DNA from: Pseudodonghicola flavimaris
GTDB lineage: Bacteria > Pseudomonadota > Alphaproteobacteria > Rhodobacterales > Rhodobacteraceae
Direction of reading: 5' to 3'
Assembly (NCBI RefSeq): GCF_030164425.1
Contig: NZ_JASNJD010000004.1
Location: forward strand, 290,741 to 354,740
DNA length: 64,000 bases
Shown here: positions 26,807 through 35,265 of the stretch, one piece after another
Layout: the number at the start of each line of letters is the position of its first letter
How positions within the stretch are numbered: the stretch's first letter is position 1
Position numbers and translations under genes: made by a program
Notes under the pieces: generated by a model
The model's input: the letters and a program-made list of their open reading frames with translations, nothing else
What the model was told of the DNA's origin: nothing
Database searches by the model: none

Positions 26807-26832
26807 GCGATATGTCCGGTGGGGAATATCGC
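26807..26832. promoter_or_regulatory. Mo-box-like inverted repeat upstream of modA
   Basis: GCGATAT (26807-26813) and ATATCGC (26826-26832) form a perfect inverted repeat with a 12-base spacer. ModE operators have CG-N-TATAT half-sites with similar spacing, so ModE-molybdate repression of modABC is likely. A further copy of the left arm in inverse orientation, CGGACATATCGC, lies at 26868-26879 inside the end of the modE-like gene. Confidence 0.6.
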
Positions 26833-26862
26833 GGGGGTCCCCGGCCATTGCAAGCGTTGTTT

Positions 26863-27261
26863 TCATTCGGACATATCGCTGTCCGGCGGCGGCTTGCCGG
26901 CCCCGGGTGGCCGCAATGCGGCGATGGCGGTGATTTCGGCGGCGCCGCCCTCGGTCGTGGCGCGCTCGAGAGCGCGGTAATGCTGCAGGATCTGTTCGCC
27001 GGTGTCGGTCAGTCGGGCGCCGCCGCCCTTGGCACCGCCACGCACGCTTTGCACCAGCGGGGTGGTGAACATGGCGTTCATCTCCTCGACCAGCGACCAG
27101 GCGCGCTTGTAGCTCATGCCCATGCTGCGGCCGGCGGCAGAGATGGAGCCGCTCTCGGCGATCAGCGCCAGCAGATCGGCCTTGCCGGGCCCGAGCTTTT
27201 CCCCGGAGGCGAAGATCAGCCGCAGGCGCAGCCGGGGCAGTTCGGGGCTGGGGTCCGGCAT
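26863..27261 (-). CDS. modE: ModE-type winged-helix regulator without molybdate domain
   Basis: 132 residues: only the ModE N-terminal winged helix (GKADLLALIAESGSISAAGR, then MSYKRAWSLVEEMN and VRGGAKGGGARLTDTGEQIL). The C-terminal tandem Mop/TOBE domains of classical ModE are absent; instead there is a short Pro/Gly tail. Single-domain versions are known in alphaproteobacteria. It is encoded directly upstream of modA in the same direction and presumably represses modABC; how it senses molybdate without TOBE domains is unclear. Confidence 0.88.
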   Translation of the reverse strand: MPDPSPELPRLRLRLIFASGEKLGPGKADLLALIAESGSISAAGRSMGMSYKRAWSLVEEMNAMFTTPLVQSVRGGAKGGGARLTDTGEQILQHYRALERATTEGGAAEITAIAALRPPGAGKPPPDSDMSE

Positions 27262-27322
27262 GGGTGTCTCCTGCTGCGATGACCAGGGACCGGTGGGCCG
27301 GGGGAGGCAGGGGCAGCGCCGC

Positions 27323-28210
27323 TCAGGCGGCGAGGAAACGTACCCCGTCCATCCCGGCGATCCGGTCGATATCGTCTTCGTAAAGCTCGGTCAGCTCCTC
27401 GACCAGATCCTGCGACCAGCCGGGCAGGTCGAGCTCTTCGGTGATCTCTTCGTCGAGCGCGTATTTGTCGAGGAAGGCGAGCATCACCTTGCGGCGCTGC
27501 GCCTCGGTCATTTCCGGATGCTGATGCAGATAGCCGCGGAACCGCTGCATGCCCTCGCGGTCCATGATCTCGGCCAGCATGTCGAAGTTGCCGGCCAGCT
27601 TGGCGTCCATGTCGAGCCCGACCATGGTGCGCAGAAGTTCACCCCAGATCAGCGGCAGATCCTCGTTGCACCAGACCGTCAGCGGCACATCCGGCACCGC
27701 GGCCTGCAGCCGCGCGAACAGATCGGACCAGCGCAGGTCGCGGGGATCGCACTGGCCCAGCGTTTCCGCGATGCGGGGCGGGGTGGCCTTTTGCAGCACC
27801 GCCGGCAGGAAGGCCGCGGGGTTGCGGATCGCCATGAAGATCTCCAGCCCGTCCTGATGAAACAGCTGACGCAGCTGGGCGACCCTGTCGGGCGCGTCGG
27901 GATAGAACTGGCCGTCCCCCACCGCATAACGCTGGGAGCCGAAGAAATGCGCGTTCGACATCACCAGCCGGCTGGCGATCTCCTCGTCGAGAATGGCGTC
28001 GATCAGCACGTCGCGGGCGCCTTCGGCGGGGGCGGCATGCTCCATCGCCTGAAAGGTTTCCTTCAGCAGGGTCCGGTATTTGCCGGGGCCGGGCACGGCG
28101 ATGCCCTGGGCGGAGAAATCGTCCTTGTTGCGCAGGAGGCACTTCAGCAACCGGTCTTCATCGGTGCAATGGGCGCCGGCATGGAAAATGATCTGCAGCT
28201 TGTCCGACAT
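27323..28210 (-). CDS. sulfotransferase-like P-loop protein, function unknown
   Basis: 295 residues. The N-terminus IIFHAGAHCTDEDRLL aligns in position with the PAPS-binding P-loop of sulfotransferases (HIGxxKTGTT) but lacks the Lys and Thr, and a later MAIRNPAAFLPAVLQ resembles the 3'-phosphate-binding motif. It may be a degenerate sulfotransferase-fold protein. GGAGG precedes the chosen start by 7 bases. It lies alone between kynA and the mod genes in the same orientation. No enzymatic role can be assigned. Confidence 0.6.
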   Translation of the reverse strand: MSDKLQIIFHAGAHCTDEDRLLKCLLRNKDDFSAQGIAVPGPGKYRTLLKETFQAMEHAAPAEGARDVLIDAILDEEIASRLVMSNAHFFGSQRYAVGDGQFYPDAPDRVAQLRQLFHQDGLEIFMAIRNPAAFLPAVLQKATPPRIAETLGQCDPRDLRWSDLFARLQAAVPDVPLTVWCNEDLPLIWGELLRTMVGLDMDAKLAGNFDMLAEIMDREGMQRFRGYLHQHPEMTEAQRRKVMLAFLDKYALDEEITEELDLPGWSQDLVEELTELYEDDIDRIAGMDGVRFLAA

Positions 28211-28325
28211 CTTCAACCTCCACACGCGTCATCGGCGGCCGGGATATGCCGGCAACCGTCTTTGGGGTATCGCCTCTGCCGCGCGGCGTCAAACGGCTTT
28301 GGCCGGGAGGCGAGGCCGGTTCGGG

Positions 28326-29264
28326 TCAGAATCCGGTGCGGATCTCCCAGAGCTCGGGGAAGAAGCGATGCTCGGTCACCTGCCGCAGCCATCCTACCCC
28401 GGCGGAGCCGCCGGTGCCGGGCTTGTAACCAATGATCTTGTGCACCGAGGTGTAATGCCGCCAGCGGTAGAGGGACATCTTCTCATCCAGCGCGATCAGG
28501 GTCTCTGCCAGCCGGTAGAGCGGGTTTTCCGGGCGCGGATCGTCATAGACCTGCCGCCAGGCCGCGGCGACGGAGGCATTGGGGCTGTAGGTCTCTGACC
28601 AGTCGCGATCCAGCGCCCGCGCGTCGACCGGGTGGCCGGCGGCATGCAGTTGGGCGATCGCCGCATCGTAGAGGCTGGGGCTGGTCAGCGCCGCCTCCAT
28701 CGCCGGCCAGATATGCGGCAGGTTCTTGTGGGCGGAGGCAAGGCGACGGCTCTTGTTGCCGAGAACGAATTCGACATGCCGGTACATGAAGCTGAGCTGT
28801 CCCGAGGCGGTGGAGAGGTGGTCGCGGAACTGATTGAAGCCTTCGGCCGAAATCGTCTGCAGCACGTCCCAGGAGCCGGTGATGTAATCGGTGAAGGCGC
28901 TGGCGCGGCTCAGGATCTCGATGGCATTGACGATCTCGCCCTGCCGCAGCTGTTCGCGGGCGTTATAGAGCTCGAAATGCAGGCCGCGGAACAGCAGTTC
29001 CTTCACCTGGCCCATGACGAAGAAGCACATCTCGTCATAGCCGTCGCTGCGCGGGTGCTGCAGCGAGAGCAGAAGGTCGATGCTCTGATAATCGATATAG
29101 GGGTTGGTGCGGCCGGCGAACTCCAGCAGCGGGTCGCCGCCGGTGCTGGCGGCGGTCTCGGCGCGCTGGGCGGCATCGGTCTTGCCGATGGGCCGGGGCG
29201 CGGTGCTGGCCACCACCTGGGCGGCGTCGATCAGATCGGGGAAAACGGGCTTGTAATCAGGCAT
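28326..29264 (-). CDS. kynA: tryptophan 2,3-dioxygenase (KynA)
   Basis: 312 residues, heme enzyme opening the indole ring to N-formylkynurenine. Family motifs: NPYIDYQSIDLLLSLQHPRS, DEMCFFVMGQVKELLFR, and the proximal heme-ligand region LYRWRHYTSVHKIIG with the GTGGSAGVGWL loop. Its length fits the prokaryotic family plus a ~30-residue N-terminal extension. The start overlaps the stop of the arylformamidase-type gene by 8 bases, so the two first steps of the kynurenine pathway are encoded together. Confidence 0.95.
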   Translation of the reverse strand: MPDYKPVFPDLIDAAQVVASTAPRPIGKTDAAQRAETAASTGGDPLLEFAGRTNPYIDYQSIDLLLSLQHPRSDGYDEMCFFVMGQVKELLFRGLHFELYNAREQLRQGEIVNAIEILSRASAFTDYITGSWDVLQTISAEGFNQFRDHLSTASGQLSFMYRHVEFVLGNKSRRLASAHKNLPHIWPAMEAALTSPSLYDAAIAQLHAAGHPVDARALDRDWSETYSPNASVAAAWRQVYDDPRPENPLYRLAETLIALDEKMSLYRWRHYTSVHKIIGYKPGTGGSAGVGWLRQVTEHRFFPELWEIRTGF

Positions 29265-30153
29265 TCTGGGGCAATCCGGCTTGGGTCTTGAGATGGTCGA
29301 AGGCGGTGGCGAGAGGACCGGGCGCGGCGATCCCCTCGATCACGTCGAAATGGTTGCGGCCGGGGATCTCCGCGGTCGCCACCTGCGCCCCGGCGCGGGA
29401 GAGCTGGCCGGCGAACCGCAGGCTCTGGCGCTTGAACTCATCGGTCTCGGCGGCGCCCCAGGCCAGAAGCGCCGGCGGAAATCCGGACAGCGCCGTCGTG
29501 GGCAGGCACCCGGGGCTGAGCGCGCGGGCCGTGGCCGGCGTCAGCTGCAGGGGGTCGTTGATGTAGGTGCCGACCAGCGGCTCCAGATCGTAGATGCCGG
29601 AGACCAGCGCCACCGCCCGGGGCCGCTGTTCCACGGGCAGCCGCAGACAGCAGAGCGCGGCCAGATGCGCCCCGGCGGAACTGCCCGACAGGGTGATCGC
29701 CGCCGGATCGATGCCCAGGTCGCCGGCGCGGGCCGTCAGCTCTCTGAGACCATCAAGGCAATCCTGCACGATTTCTTCCAGCCGCGCCTCTGGCGCCAGC
29801 CGGTAATCGAGCGCGGCGAAGGCGGTGCCACCGGTCAGCAGCGCGGGGGCTGGAAACAGGCTCTCTGCCTTCGACAGTTCCTGCCAGTAACCGCCGTGGA
29901 TGAAGATGTGCAGCGGCACCGGGCCCGGGAGGTCGGGGCGGATCAGGTCGATGGCCTGGCGCGGATGCGGGCCATAGGACAGGCTCTGCCAGCCGCACAG
30001 CCCGGCGCGCGCGGCGGCGCTCTTGTCGGCATAGGCGGCGATCCAGGGATCGATCGGCCCGTCGAGCATGCTGCTCGGCGAATAGGCGCGGGCGCGCTCG
30101 GCCGCCGTCATGCCGGGCCAGAGCAGCGGCATCAGATCATCGGACTCCTGCAT
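29257..30153 (-). CDS. alpha/beta hydrolase, kynurenine formamidase type
   Basis: 298 residues. Oxyanion motif HGGYW, nucleophile elbow GSSAGAH, acidic residue near WGAAETDEFKRQS and His in IPGRNHFDV give a complete triad of the HGGxW arylformamidase group (unrelated to metal-dependent KynB). Its overlap with kynA supports N-formylkynurenine as substrate. GGAGGGAG precedes the start. No kynureninase gene lies in the window. Confidence 0.85.
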   Translation of the reverse strand: MQESDDLMPLLWPGMTAAERARAYSPSSMLDGPIDPWIAAYADKSAAARAGLCGWQSLSYGPHPRQAIDLIRPDLPGPVPLHIFIHGGYWQELSKAESLFPAPALLTGGTAFAALDYRLAPEARLEEIVQDCLDGLRELTARAGDLGIDPAAITLSGSSAGAHLAALCCLRLPVEQRPRAVALVSGIYDLEPLVGTYINDPLQLTPATARALSPGCLPTTALSGFPPALLAWGAAETDEFKRQSLRFAGQLSRAGAQVATAEIPGRNHFDVIEGIAAPGPLATAFDHLKTQAGLPQNA

Positions 30154-30362
30154 CGGCCGCTCCCTCCAGCGCTGCGGATGCTCCGGTTATGCCCGCAAGC
30201 CTGTCCGTCGGGCAAGTCGGAGGCTGTCGCAGGGCGCGCGCGCCGGACCGGAGATTTCCTGCCCATCGCCACCCCGGGAACGCTTGCGGCACCGCGCCCC
30301 TTGCGCTACGGAGAGGCGGATGTCACCAGCATCCGCAGTCCGGCCCGCCGGGATCTGCATAT

Positions 30363-30438
30363 GCCCCTATAGCTCAGCTGGTAGAGCAACTGATTTGTAA
30401 TCAGTAGGTCCGCGGTTCGAGTCCGTGTGGGGGCACCA
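30363..30438 (+). tRNA. tRNA-Thr (anticodon TGT)
   Basis: A complete cloverleaf: 7-bp acceptor stem GCCCCTA/TGGGGGC, D arm AGCTCAGCTGGTAGAGC, anticodon stem ACTGA/TCAGT with loop TTTGTAA, T arm GGTTCGAGTCC and an encoded 3' CCA. It lies 152 bases before the phage integrase gene, so its 3' half is the probable attachment (attL) site. Confidence 0.95.
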
Positions 30439-30548
30439 TCATCCCGCTTAGCGACAATCATCATCGGGTAGAGTTGAGTAAATTCAGTGGTTTGCTGGGC
30501 GCCTTGGGCTTTCCCGCTTGCTGATGTCCGTCAAAAATGCGCATCCTG

Positions 30549-30585
30549 TTACGCATATTTTCCGCAACTCCGGGCTGATGCGTAA
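30549..30585. promoter_or_regulatory. inverted repeat before the integrase gene
   Basis: TTACGCAT (30549-30556) and ATGCGTAA (30578-30585) form a perfect 8-bp inverted repeat ending 5 bases before the integrase ATG. It could be an Int/Xis arm site or a control element on integrase translation; untested. Confidence 0.4.
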
Positions 30586-30590
30586 TTTCC

Positions 30591-31553
30591 ATGGCGACCT
30601 TCCGAAAAACCAAGACAGGCTGGCGGGCAGAGGTTTCGCGCAAGGGCGTCCGCGACAGCAAGGTGCTCCCGAGCAAGCGCGAGGCGCAGGATTGGGCGAA
30701 TCGAAGGGAATATGAGATCCTCAACGGCGACAAGATCGCCGCGCGGATGAAGCTGCGGGAGCTCTTCGACAAATACGCCCGCGAGGTCAGTGTGAAGAAA
30801 CGCGGCTGGCGCTGGGAGGATGTCCGCCTGAAGCGGTTCGGTCAGGACAGAATAGGCGAGATCGCCCTTTGTGACCTGAAACCGGCGCATTTTGCCGACT
30901 GGCGGGATCGCAGGTTGCAGGAGGTGGCGCCGGGATCGGTGCGCCGTGAAATGGTGCTGATGAGTTCTGTCTTCTCGGTCGCGCGGCGGGAATGGGGGCT
31001 TGTAGCCGAGTCTCCGATGGCCGATGTGCGCAAGCCTTCCGAGCCGGCCGGGCGGGACCGTCTGCCCACCGAAGCGGAACTGACGCGCCTCCGGCTCTCG
31101 GCCGGGGACGATCTGACGACAGCAACCACACGGGCCTTCCATGCCTTCGAATTCGCCGGCGAAACCGCCATGCGCGCGGGGGAAATCGTCGGGATGACCT
31201 GGGATCGGGTGAGCCTGGAGCGGCGGGTGGTCACGCTACCGATGACAAAGAACGGTACGGCGCGGGAGGTGCCGCTGTCGAGCGTTGCGGTGAAGATGCT
31301 TGAGGCGCTGCCTGAGCAGGACCCGGTGTTCGGCCTGACCTCTCGCCAGCTCGATGTGCTTTGGCGCAAGGTGCGGGACCGGGCGGCTGTCGAAGACCTG
31401 ACCTTTCACGATTCCCGCCATTGGGCGATTACCCGGCTGGCGAAGAAGCTGGATGTGATGGACCTGGCCCGGATGGTGGGGCACCGGAACCTGTCTCAGC
31501 TCCTGACCTACTATAACGAGCGCGCCGATGACCTCGCGCTCCGGCTGGGTTAA
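30591..31553 (+). CDS. int: phage tyrosine integrase
   Basis: 320 residues. Catalytic residues of tyrosine recombinases are visible: Arg in TAMRAGEIVGMTW, HxxR in HDSRHWAITRLA, His in MVGHRNLSQLLTYY with the nucleophilic Tyr following. An N-terminal arm-binding and SAM-like core-binding domain precede the catalytic domain. No strong ribosome site is seen before the ATG. It points away from tRNA-Thr and converges with the xis-like gene, overlapping it by four bases. Confidence 0.93.
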   Translation: MATFRKTKTGWRAEVSRKGVRDSKVLPSKREAQDWANRREYEILNGDKIAARMKLRELFDKYAREVSVKKRGWRWEDVRLKRFGQDRIGEIALCDLKPAHFADWRDRRLQEVAPGSVRREMVLMSSVFSVARREWGLVAESPMADVRKPSEPAGRDRLPTEAELTRLRLSAGDDLTTATTRAFHAFEFAGETAMRAGEIVGMTWDRVSLERRVVTLPMTKNGTAREVPLSSVAVKMLEALPEQDPVFGLTSRQLDVLWRKVRDRAAVEDLTFHDSRHWAITRLAKKLDVMDLARMVGHRNLSQLLTYYNERADDLALRLG

Positions 31554-31786
31554 TCCAGCCGGACACGGCGAGACTTGCCGCTGCCCTTGGCCTGCAGCTC
31601 GCCGGAATTGATCTTGCGGCGGATCGTGGAGGGATCGCATTGCAGCAGGCGCGCGGCCTCCTGAATGGAGACCCATTCTTCGCGAGCGACAAGCTTCACA
31701 TCCCGGATCAGGGTTTCCAGCGTGTCCAGCCGTTTGAGCACCTGGCCCAGGGCGTTCGCATCGACGGCGATCAGTTGTTGGGTCAT
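31550..31786 (-). CDS. excisionase-like helix-turn-helix protein
   Basis: 78 residues. The C-terminal half, WVSIQEAARLLQCDPSTIRR then SGELQAKGSGKSRRVRLD, is a MerR/HTH_17-type excisionase fold. GGAGGTG precedes the start. It is the last gene of the leftward early operon and directly abuts the integrase gene, the classic place for xis. Confidence 0.75.
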   Translation of the reverse strand: MTQQLIAVDANALGQVLKRLDTLETLIRDVKLVAREEWVSIQEAARLLQCDPSTIRRKINSGELQAKGSGKSRRVRLD

Positions 31787-31971
31787 TCCGGCACCTCCAT
31801 TGGCCCGATGGTGACGGCCCGGCCGTTGCGAAGGGCCCAATGCAGCCTCCCCTCCAGCGTGGCGCGGTGGCGGCGGTTGTCGTGGTCCATGATCTCCTCG
31901 CTTTCCAAGACCTCGGTGGCGAGGTTGATCACGCGAACGAATATCCGGGTTTCTGAGCGGGTGTCGGGCAT
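31783..31971 (-). CDS. small phage protein
   Basis: 62 residues, unrecognised. Basic and acidic residues alternate (TRIFVRVINLATEVLESEEI). AGAGGA precedes the start, and its end overlaps the xis-like start by ATGA, which argues that it is translated. Confidence 0.55.
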   Translation of the reverse strand: MPDTRSETRIFVRVINLATEVLESEEIMDHDNRRHRATLEGRLHWALRNGRAVTIGPMEVPE

Positions 31972-32078
31972 CTATCGATCCTCTCGGCAGGGACATATCC
32001 CCAGCATGGTTTGGCCGGGGCAACGATCTTGGGGCGCGGCCGGTATCGTGAGTGGCAGCGTGCCGCGCCCCGGTGAGA

Positions 32079-32390
32079 TCAGGGCGCAAGGCCCTGACCG
32101 TTGTAGGGGCAATCGGGCCGCCGGTCGGTGGCGCGGATGCTGGTGGGCTGGGCGAGGCGGCTGCGAGCCAGTCTCAGCCAGGCAGAGACCGCCTCGGTGG
32201 GACTGTCGCCATAGGCCGTCAGCTCCATCAGTTCGACCCACCAACGGGTGTTGAGATAGTCCCATTGATCATCACCCGGGGGAGTCACTTTGCCTCCCGC
32301 GCGCCGGAAGGCATCCGTTCTGTCGCTCAGCGGCGCGGCGGTGATGTCCCGGGTCAGGGCATAGAGCCGTTGCGGGTCAATCTGGATCAT
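32079..32390 (-). CDS. hypothetical phage protein
   Basis: 103 residues, no family recognised. Contains DQWDYLNTRWWVELMELTAY, rich in Trp. Overlaps the preceding gene by four bases, in the leftward early operon. The longer reading frame to 32708 is not supported by a ribosome site. Confidence 0.55.
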   Translation of the reverse strand: MIQIDPQRLYALTRDITAAPLSDRTDAFRRAGGKVTPPGDDQWDYLNTRWWVELMELTAYGDSPTEAVSAWLRLARSRLAQPTSIRATDRRPDCPYNGQGLAP

Positions 32391-32626
32391 GCGGCCGCTT
32401 CCTGCGGCAGGGCGGCGTCGATCCAGGCCTGGATCGCCTCGCATTCGTTGCGGCCGCTGGACTGGAGCCCGAGGTACTGTAGCACCACGAAACCGCGGCC
32501 GGTTCTGGGCACGGCATAGGTGCCGCCACCCTCGATCACCGCGCTGGCGAAATGGTCGGGGCGGTCTGCCTCGGGCAGATCGCGCAGGGTGCGCGCGAAA
32601 CGGGGGATGTCGTGATGCTCGGGCAT
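32387..32626 (-). CDS. hypothetical phage protein
   Basis: 79 residues, no family recognised. Acidic, with YAVPRTGRGFVVLQYLGL in the middle. Part of the leftward early operon; GGAG lies upstream of the start and the end overlaps the next gene by four bases. Confidence 0.55.
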   Translation of the reverse strand: MPEHHDIPRFARTLRDLPEADRPDHFASAVIEGGGTYAVPRTGRGFVVLQYLGLQSSGRNECEAIQAWIDAALPQEAAA

Positions 32627-32813
32627 GGGGGCTCCTCAAACAAGGGCGCGGACGGGCAGGAAAGGTGGAGGATTGGCCCGCCCGCGCGAGGCCCCGCACC
32701 GCTTGCAAGACTTGGCGCGGAACCTTTGGGAGAGACGGCGGGGCAATCCTCGAAATCCGGCGCCGTCTGTTCGGGTGTCATAGACGCGCAGGCAGGCCGC
32801 GCGGGGGAGGCCG

Positions 32814-33092
32814 TCAGGCGGCCCGGCGTCTGGGCCGATAGCCCTTTGCCTCGATCATGGCGCGGATCTTCGCGCGGGTGCGTTCCAGCGTTTGATCGGT
32901 GGGCTCGGGGGCCGGTTCGGGCCGGACCACGATATGCATCGGCCGCAGCCTGGCCGGGTCGAAACCCTGACCGCGGCCGGCCTTGAGCGCGGCCCAGGCA
33001 GCGGTGAAAAGCTCCGGCTGGTCGATGTGATCTTCAGGGTTGCGCACGATGTGCCTGGCATCAGCCAGGACGTTCTTCGGTTCGTCTTGCAT
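32814..33092 (-). CDS. first gene of the leftward early operon, hypothetical
   Basis: 92 residues, no family recognised. A Pro/Glu-rich centre (RPEPAPEPTDQTLE) is followed by a basic tail (GYRPRRRAA). GGAGG sits 6 bases before the ATG. It lies directly behind the left promoter and its operators, where lambdoid phages place early regulators, but the sequence itself does not show a DNA-binding motif. Confidence 0.6.
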   Translation of the reverse strand: MQDEPKNVLADARHIVRNPEDHIDQPELFTAAWAALKAGRGQGFDPARLRPMHIVVRPEPAPEPTDQTLERTRAKIRAMIEAKGYRPRRRAA

Positions 33093-33129
33093 GTCAATCC
33101 TCCATCAGGTTGATGCGAATAACCTAAAT

Positions 33130-33174
33130 GGGTAAATTTACCCTAGTCAAGGGTAAGATTGGGTAAGTATACCC
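33130..33174 (-). promoter_or_regulatory. left operators and leftward early promoter
   Basis: Two operators match GGGTAA-N2-TTACCC: a perfect palindrome GGGTAAATTTACCC (33130-33143) and GGGTAAGTATACCC (33161-33174), with a half-site GGGTAAG at 33151. A minus-strand -35 TTGACT (33150-33145) places the first operator in the promoter spacer, with a weak -10 around 33122-33128. Same operator sequence as at the repressor gene, so it is the left operator of the prophage. Confidence 0.7.
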
Positions 33175-33177
33175 ATT

Positions 33178-34282
33178 TTGGCACGGCTTTGCGTATTCTG
33201 ATCGACCTCAGGGTGAGCGTTTATTTTCACTCATGGCGAGAGCGTGACCAAAGCGGCGGCGAGGATGGTACCGCTGAAGAAACTGGCGAAACTGACTGTG
33301 ACATTATGTCAGGTCTTGGGGTGACCGAACATGAACTCGATGGGCTGGACACAGGCGAACTCAACGAAGGGTCTTCCTACGCTCTATCCTTTTGGTAATG
33401 CACGTCCGTGTCTGTTTCTCTATTTTTGCTTCTCGGGGCAAAACAGTATCACGCCCTGGGTAGTCGACGAATACCGCTTTGGCAGCCACCTGAACACAGC
33501 TCCTCCACACATGTAATGCTTGAGCCGCGAGGCGGAGATGAAGAACTAGGATGGGCGGCTTTCAGCGTTGAGGAAATGAAGAGCCGGCTTGGATTGAGAA
33601 GGCTTTTGGGGAAGGGCTGTTTTAGGTAATCCATTTGCGATTAGGACCACCAGGTCAGGACGATCGCAAGGGCAGCACTTCCACGGCAGAGGTCCTGTGC
33701 TAAGTGTATGTAAAATAGGAAATTCTTAGGTGGATGATAATTGTAAGAATTCCGCATTCTGTTGGGAATGACGCCGTTATGAGAGCCTATCGGTACGTTT
33801 CTTATTTTCCTATGGTGGTCCAGTGTAAGGTGCGAGACCACAATTGGCACATGTCTCAGGTGTAATAATTTGGATATCTATTATGATGTAAGTTGTGCCT
33901 AATGGGCAGCAAGCGCTGTTGATGTAGGTGGCGCTATGAAGTTGTGCAGTCCGGGTCGATTTGCGGGGGTCTTGGAGAATTTAACTATTTGATTTTAAAT
34001 GGTAAATTTAGAAATCGTTGGCGGGAATGTTCTCTGCACAAAGGCCATCGCGGGGAGTGTTCTTCCCTCTTGGAGTGAATGGTATTTCCTCAAAATTATT
34101 GACACACGTCAGGCTTTGCGGGGTAAGGTTGTAAAGGAATCGGTGGAAGACTGAGGGCGAATCGAGGTTGGAATATTTCCTTGATCTGCTGAAGGCGATA
34201 TAGGTGTGTTCTCGTAAAGCGTGGACGGTAAAAAAGGTGCGTCAAGGGCGTGCCTTCTATGCGTGTGACTAATGGAGATTTG
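33178..34282. other. AT-richer stretch without a convincing gene
   Basis: About 1.1 kb. Short open frames occur (for example 33159-33398), but none has a good ribosome site, coding-like composition or a recognisable family. Composition is much lower in GC than the flanking phage genes, like the cargo that follows, so it may be decayed or imported intergenic DNA carrying the cargo promoter. No repeats, tRNA or terminators seen. Confidence 0.5.
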
Positions 34283-34474
34283 ATGATGATAAGAGTGCTG
34301 CTCGCAGATGAAACTGTCTGCTACATCCCGATGGACAGGCTTGTCTACATCTCAGAAAACGAAGCTGGAGAGCTTAATATCCAAAGGCTGAATCACGAGG
34401 GTCAGCCGCAATGGATGGCCGCTAAGAGTTTTGAATTTTTCGAAGGGGGAAGGAAAGAAACCAGGAGAAGGTAG
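34283..34474 (+). CDS. small hypothetical protein at the head of the cargo cassette
   Basis: 63 residues (from MMIRVLLADETVCYIPMDRL). No family recognised; it looks like a compact beta-rich protein. GGAG lies 6 bases upstream; an earlier ATG at 34250 and another at 34286 are alternatives. AT-rich codon use matches the next two genes. It is 53 bases before the sulfotransferase gene. Confidence 0.5.
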   Translation: MMIRVLLADETVCYIPMDRLVYISENEAGELNIQRLNHEGQPQWMAAKSFEFFEGGRKETRRR

Positions 34475-34527
34475 AGTTGATGTGATCTAAGTGAAATAGG
34501 GCAAGATTATCGGCAGTGAGTGAGTAG

Positions 34528-35238
34528 ATGCTAATAATAACCTCCGGCGCGCAAAAATCAGCGACGACCGCTGGATTCCAGTTGACCTCTATAATGGCGG
34601 CAGCTAACTACGCTTTTTCCCAAAGGATTGATTCTGAAGAAGCTTTCGATCAGGTCTTGGCGAGAAGGCTGTTTCGAAGTGATAAAGAGCTAACAGCGGC
34701 CGCAAACGAAGCATTGAAGAGCGGTGACGCGACGGATGATGCGGTACCGGTCATTATTAAAACGCATGGATACCTTCAGGATGAGGTTCTGAAGAAAGTT
34801 CGAGTGCGCGACGTTTTACTGGTAGTGAGCGTAAGGCATCCGGCTGATGTTGCTCTCGCTCTGGTCGATGCTTCAGAAAATGAGCGTCATATGGAGAATC
34901 CAAGATTTAAAACTTACAATATAGAGGAGACGGCTGCGTCCATTGCGTGGTATGAGAAATGTCTCATTCGAAGCCTGAAGGGTTCCCCTTACATAATCGA
35001 GTACGAGCGTCTCTTCGATGACCCCACGGAAATAATCGTTGGAATGTCTAACAACTTCGGCCTTCCGGTAAACGAGGATGTCGCTCGCTCTATTGTGGAA
35101 AGGTACGAGGAAAACAAATCAATGTACGGCGAGTACAATAAGGGAAAGCCGCAGCGGCGATTTGATGAGCTCAGTGACACAGAGATACGGAAGATTGAAG
35201 CTCTGGCGCCTGTGATGACCGAGTTGTCTAAACTGTGA
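34528..35238 (+). CDS. sulfotransferase-family protein (prophage cargo)
   Basis: 236 residues. MLIITSGAQKSATTAGFQL gives the 5'-phosphosulfate loop (GxxKSATT) and VVSVRHPADVALALVDA the 3'-phosphate-binding motif of PAPS-dependent sulfotransferases; the length fits bacterial carbohydrate sulfotransferases of the Sulfotransfer_1/3 group. It would sulfate a glycan or other acceptor in the cytosol. Codon use is clearly more AT-rich than the flanking phage genes. It precedes the glycosyltransferase gene by 27 bases, suggesting a shared pathway. Confidence 0.78.
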   Translation: MLIITSGAQKSATTAGFQLTSIMAAANYAFSQRIDSEEAFDQVLARRLFRSDKELTAAANEALKSGDATDDAVPVIIKTHGYLQDEVLKKVRVRDVLLVVSVRHPADVALALVDASENERHMENPRFKTYNIEETAASIAWYEKCLIRSLKGSPYIIEYERLFDDPTEIIVGMSNNFGLPVNEDVARSIVERYEENKSMYGEYNKGKPQRRFDELSDTEIRKIEALAPVMTELSKL

Positions 35239-35265
35239 ACACTGCGAACACTGTGAAGCACGCTT

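Noticed and set aside
33159..33398. 79-codon open frame to the right of the left operators
   Set aside because: Its start lies in the operator array, there is no ribosome site, and composition and sequence show no coding character.
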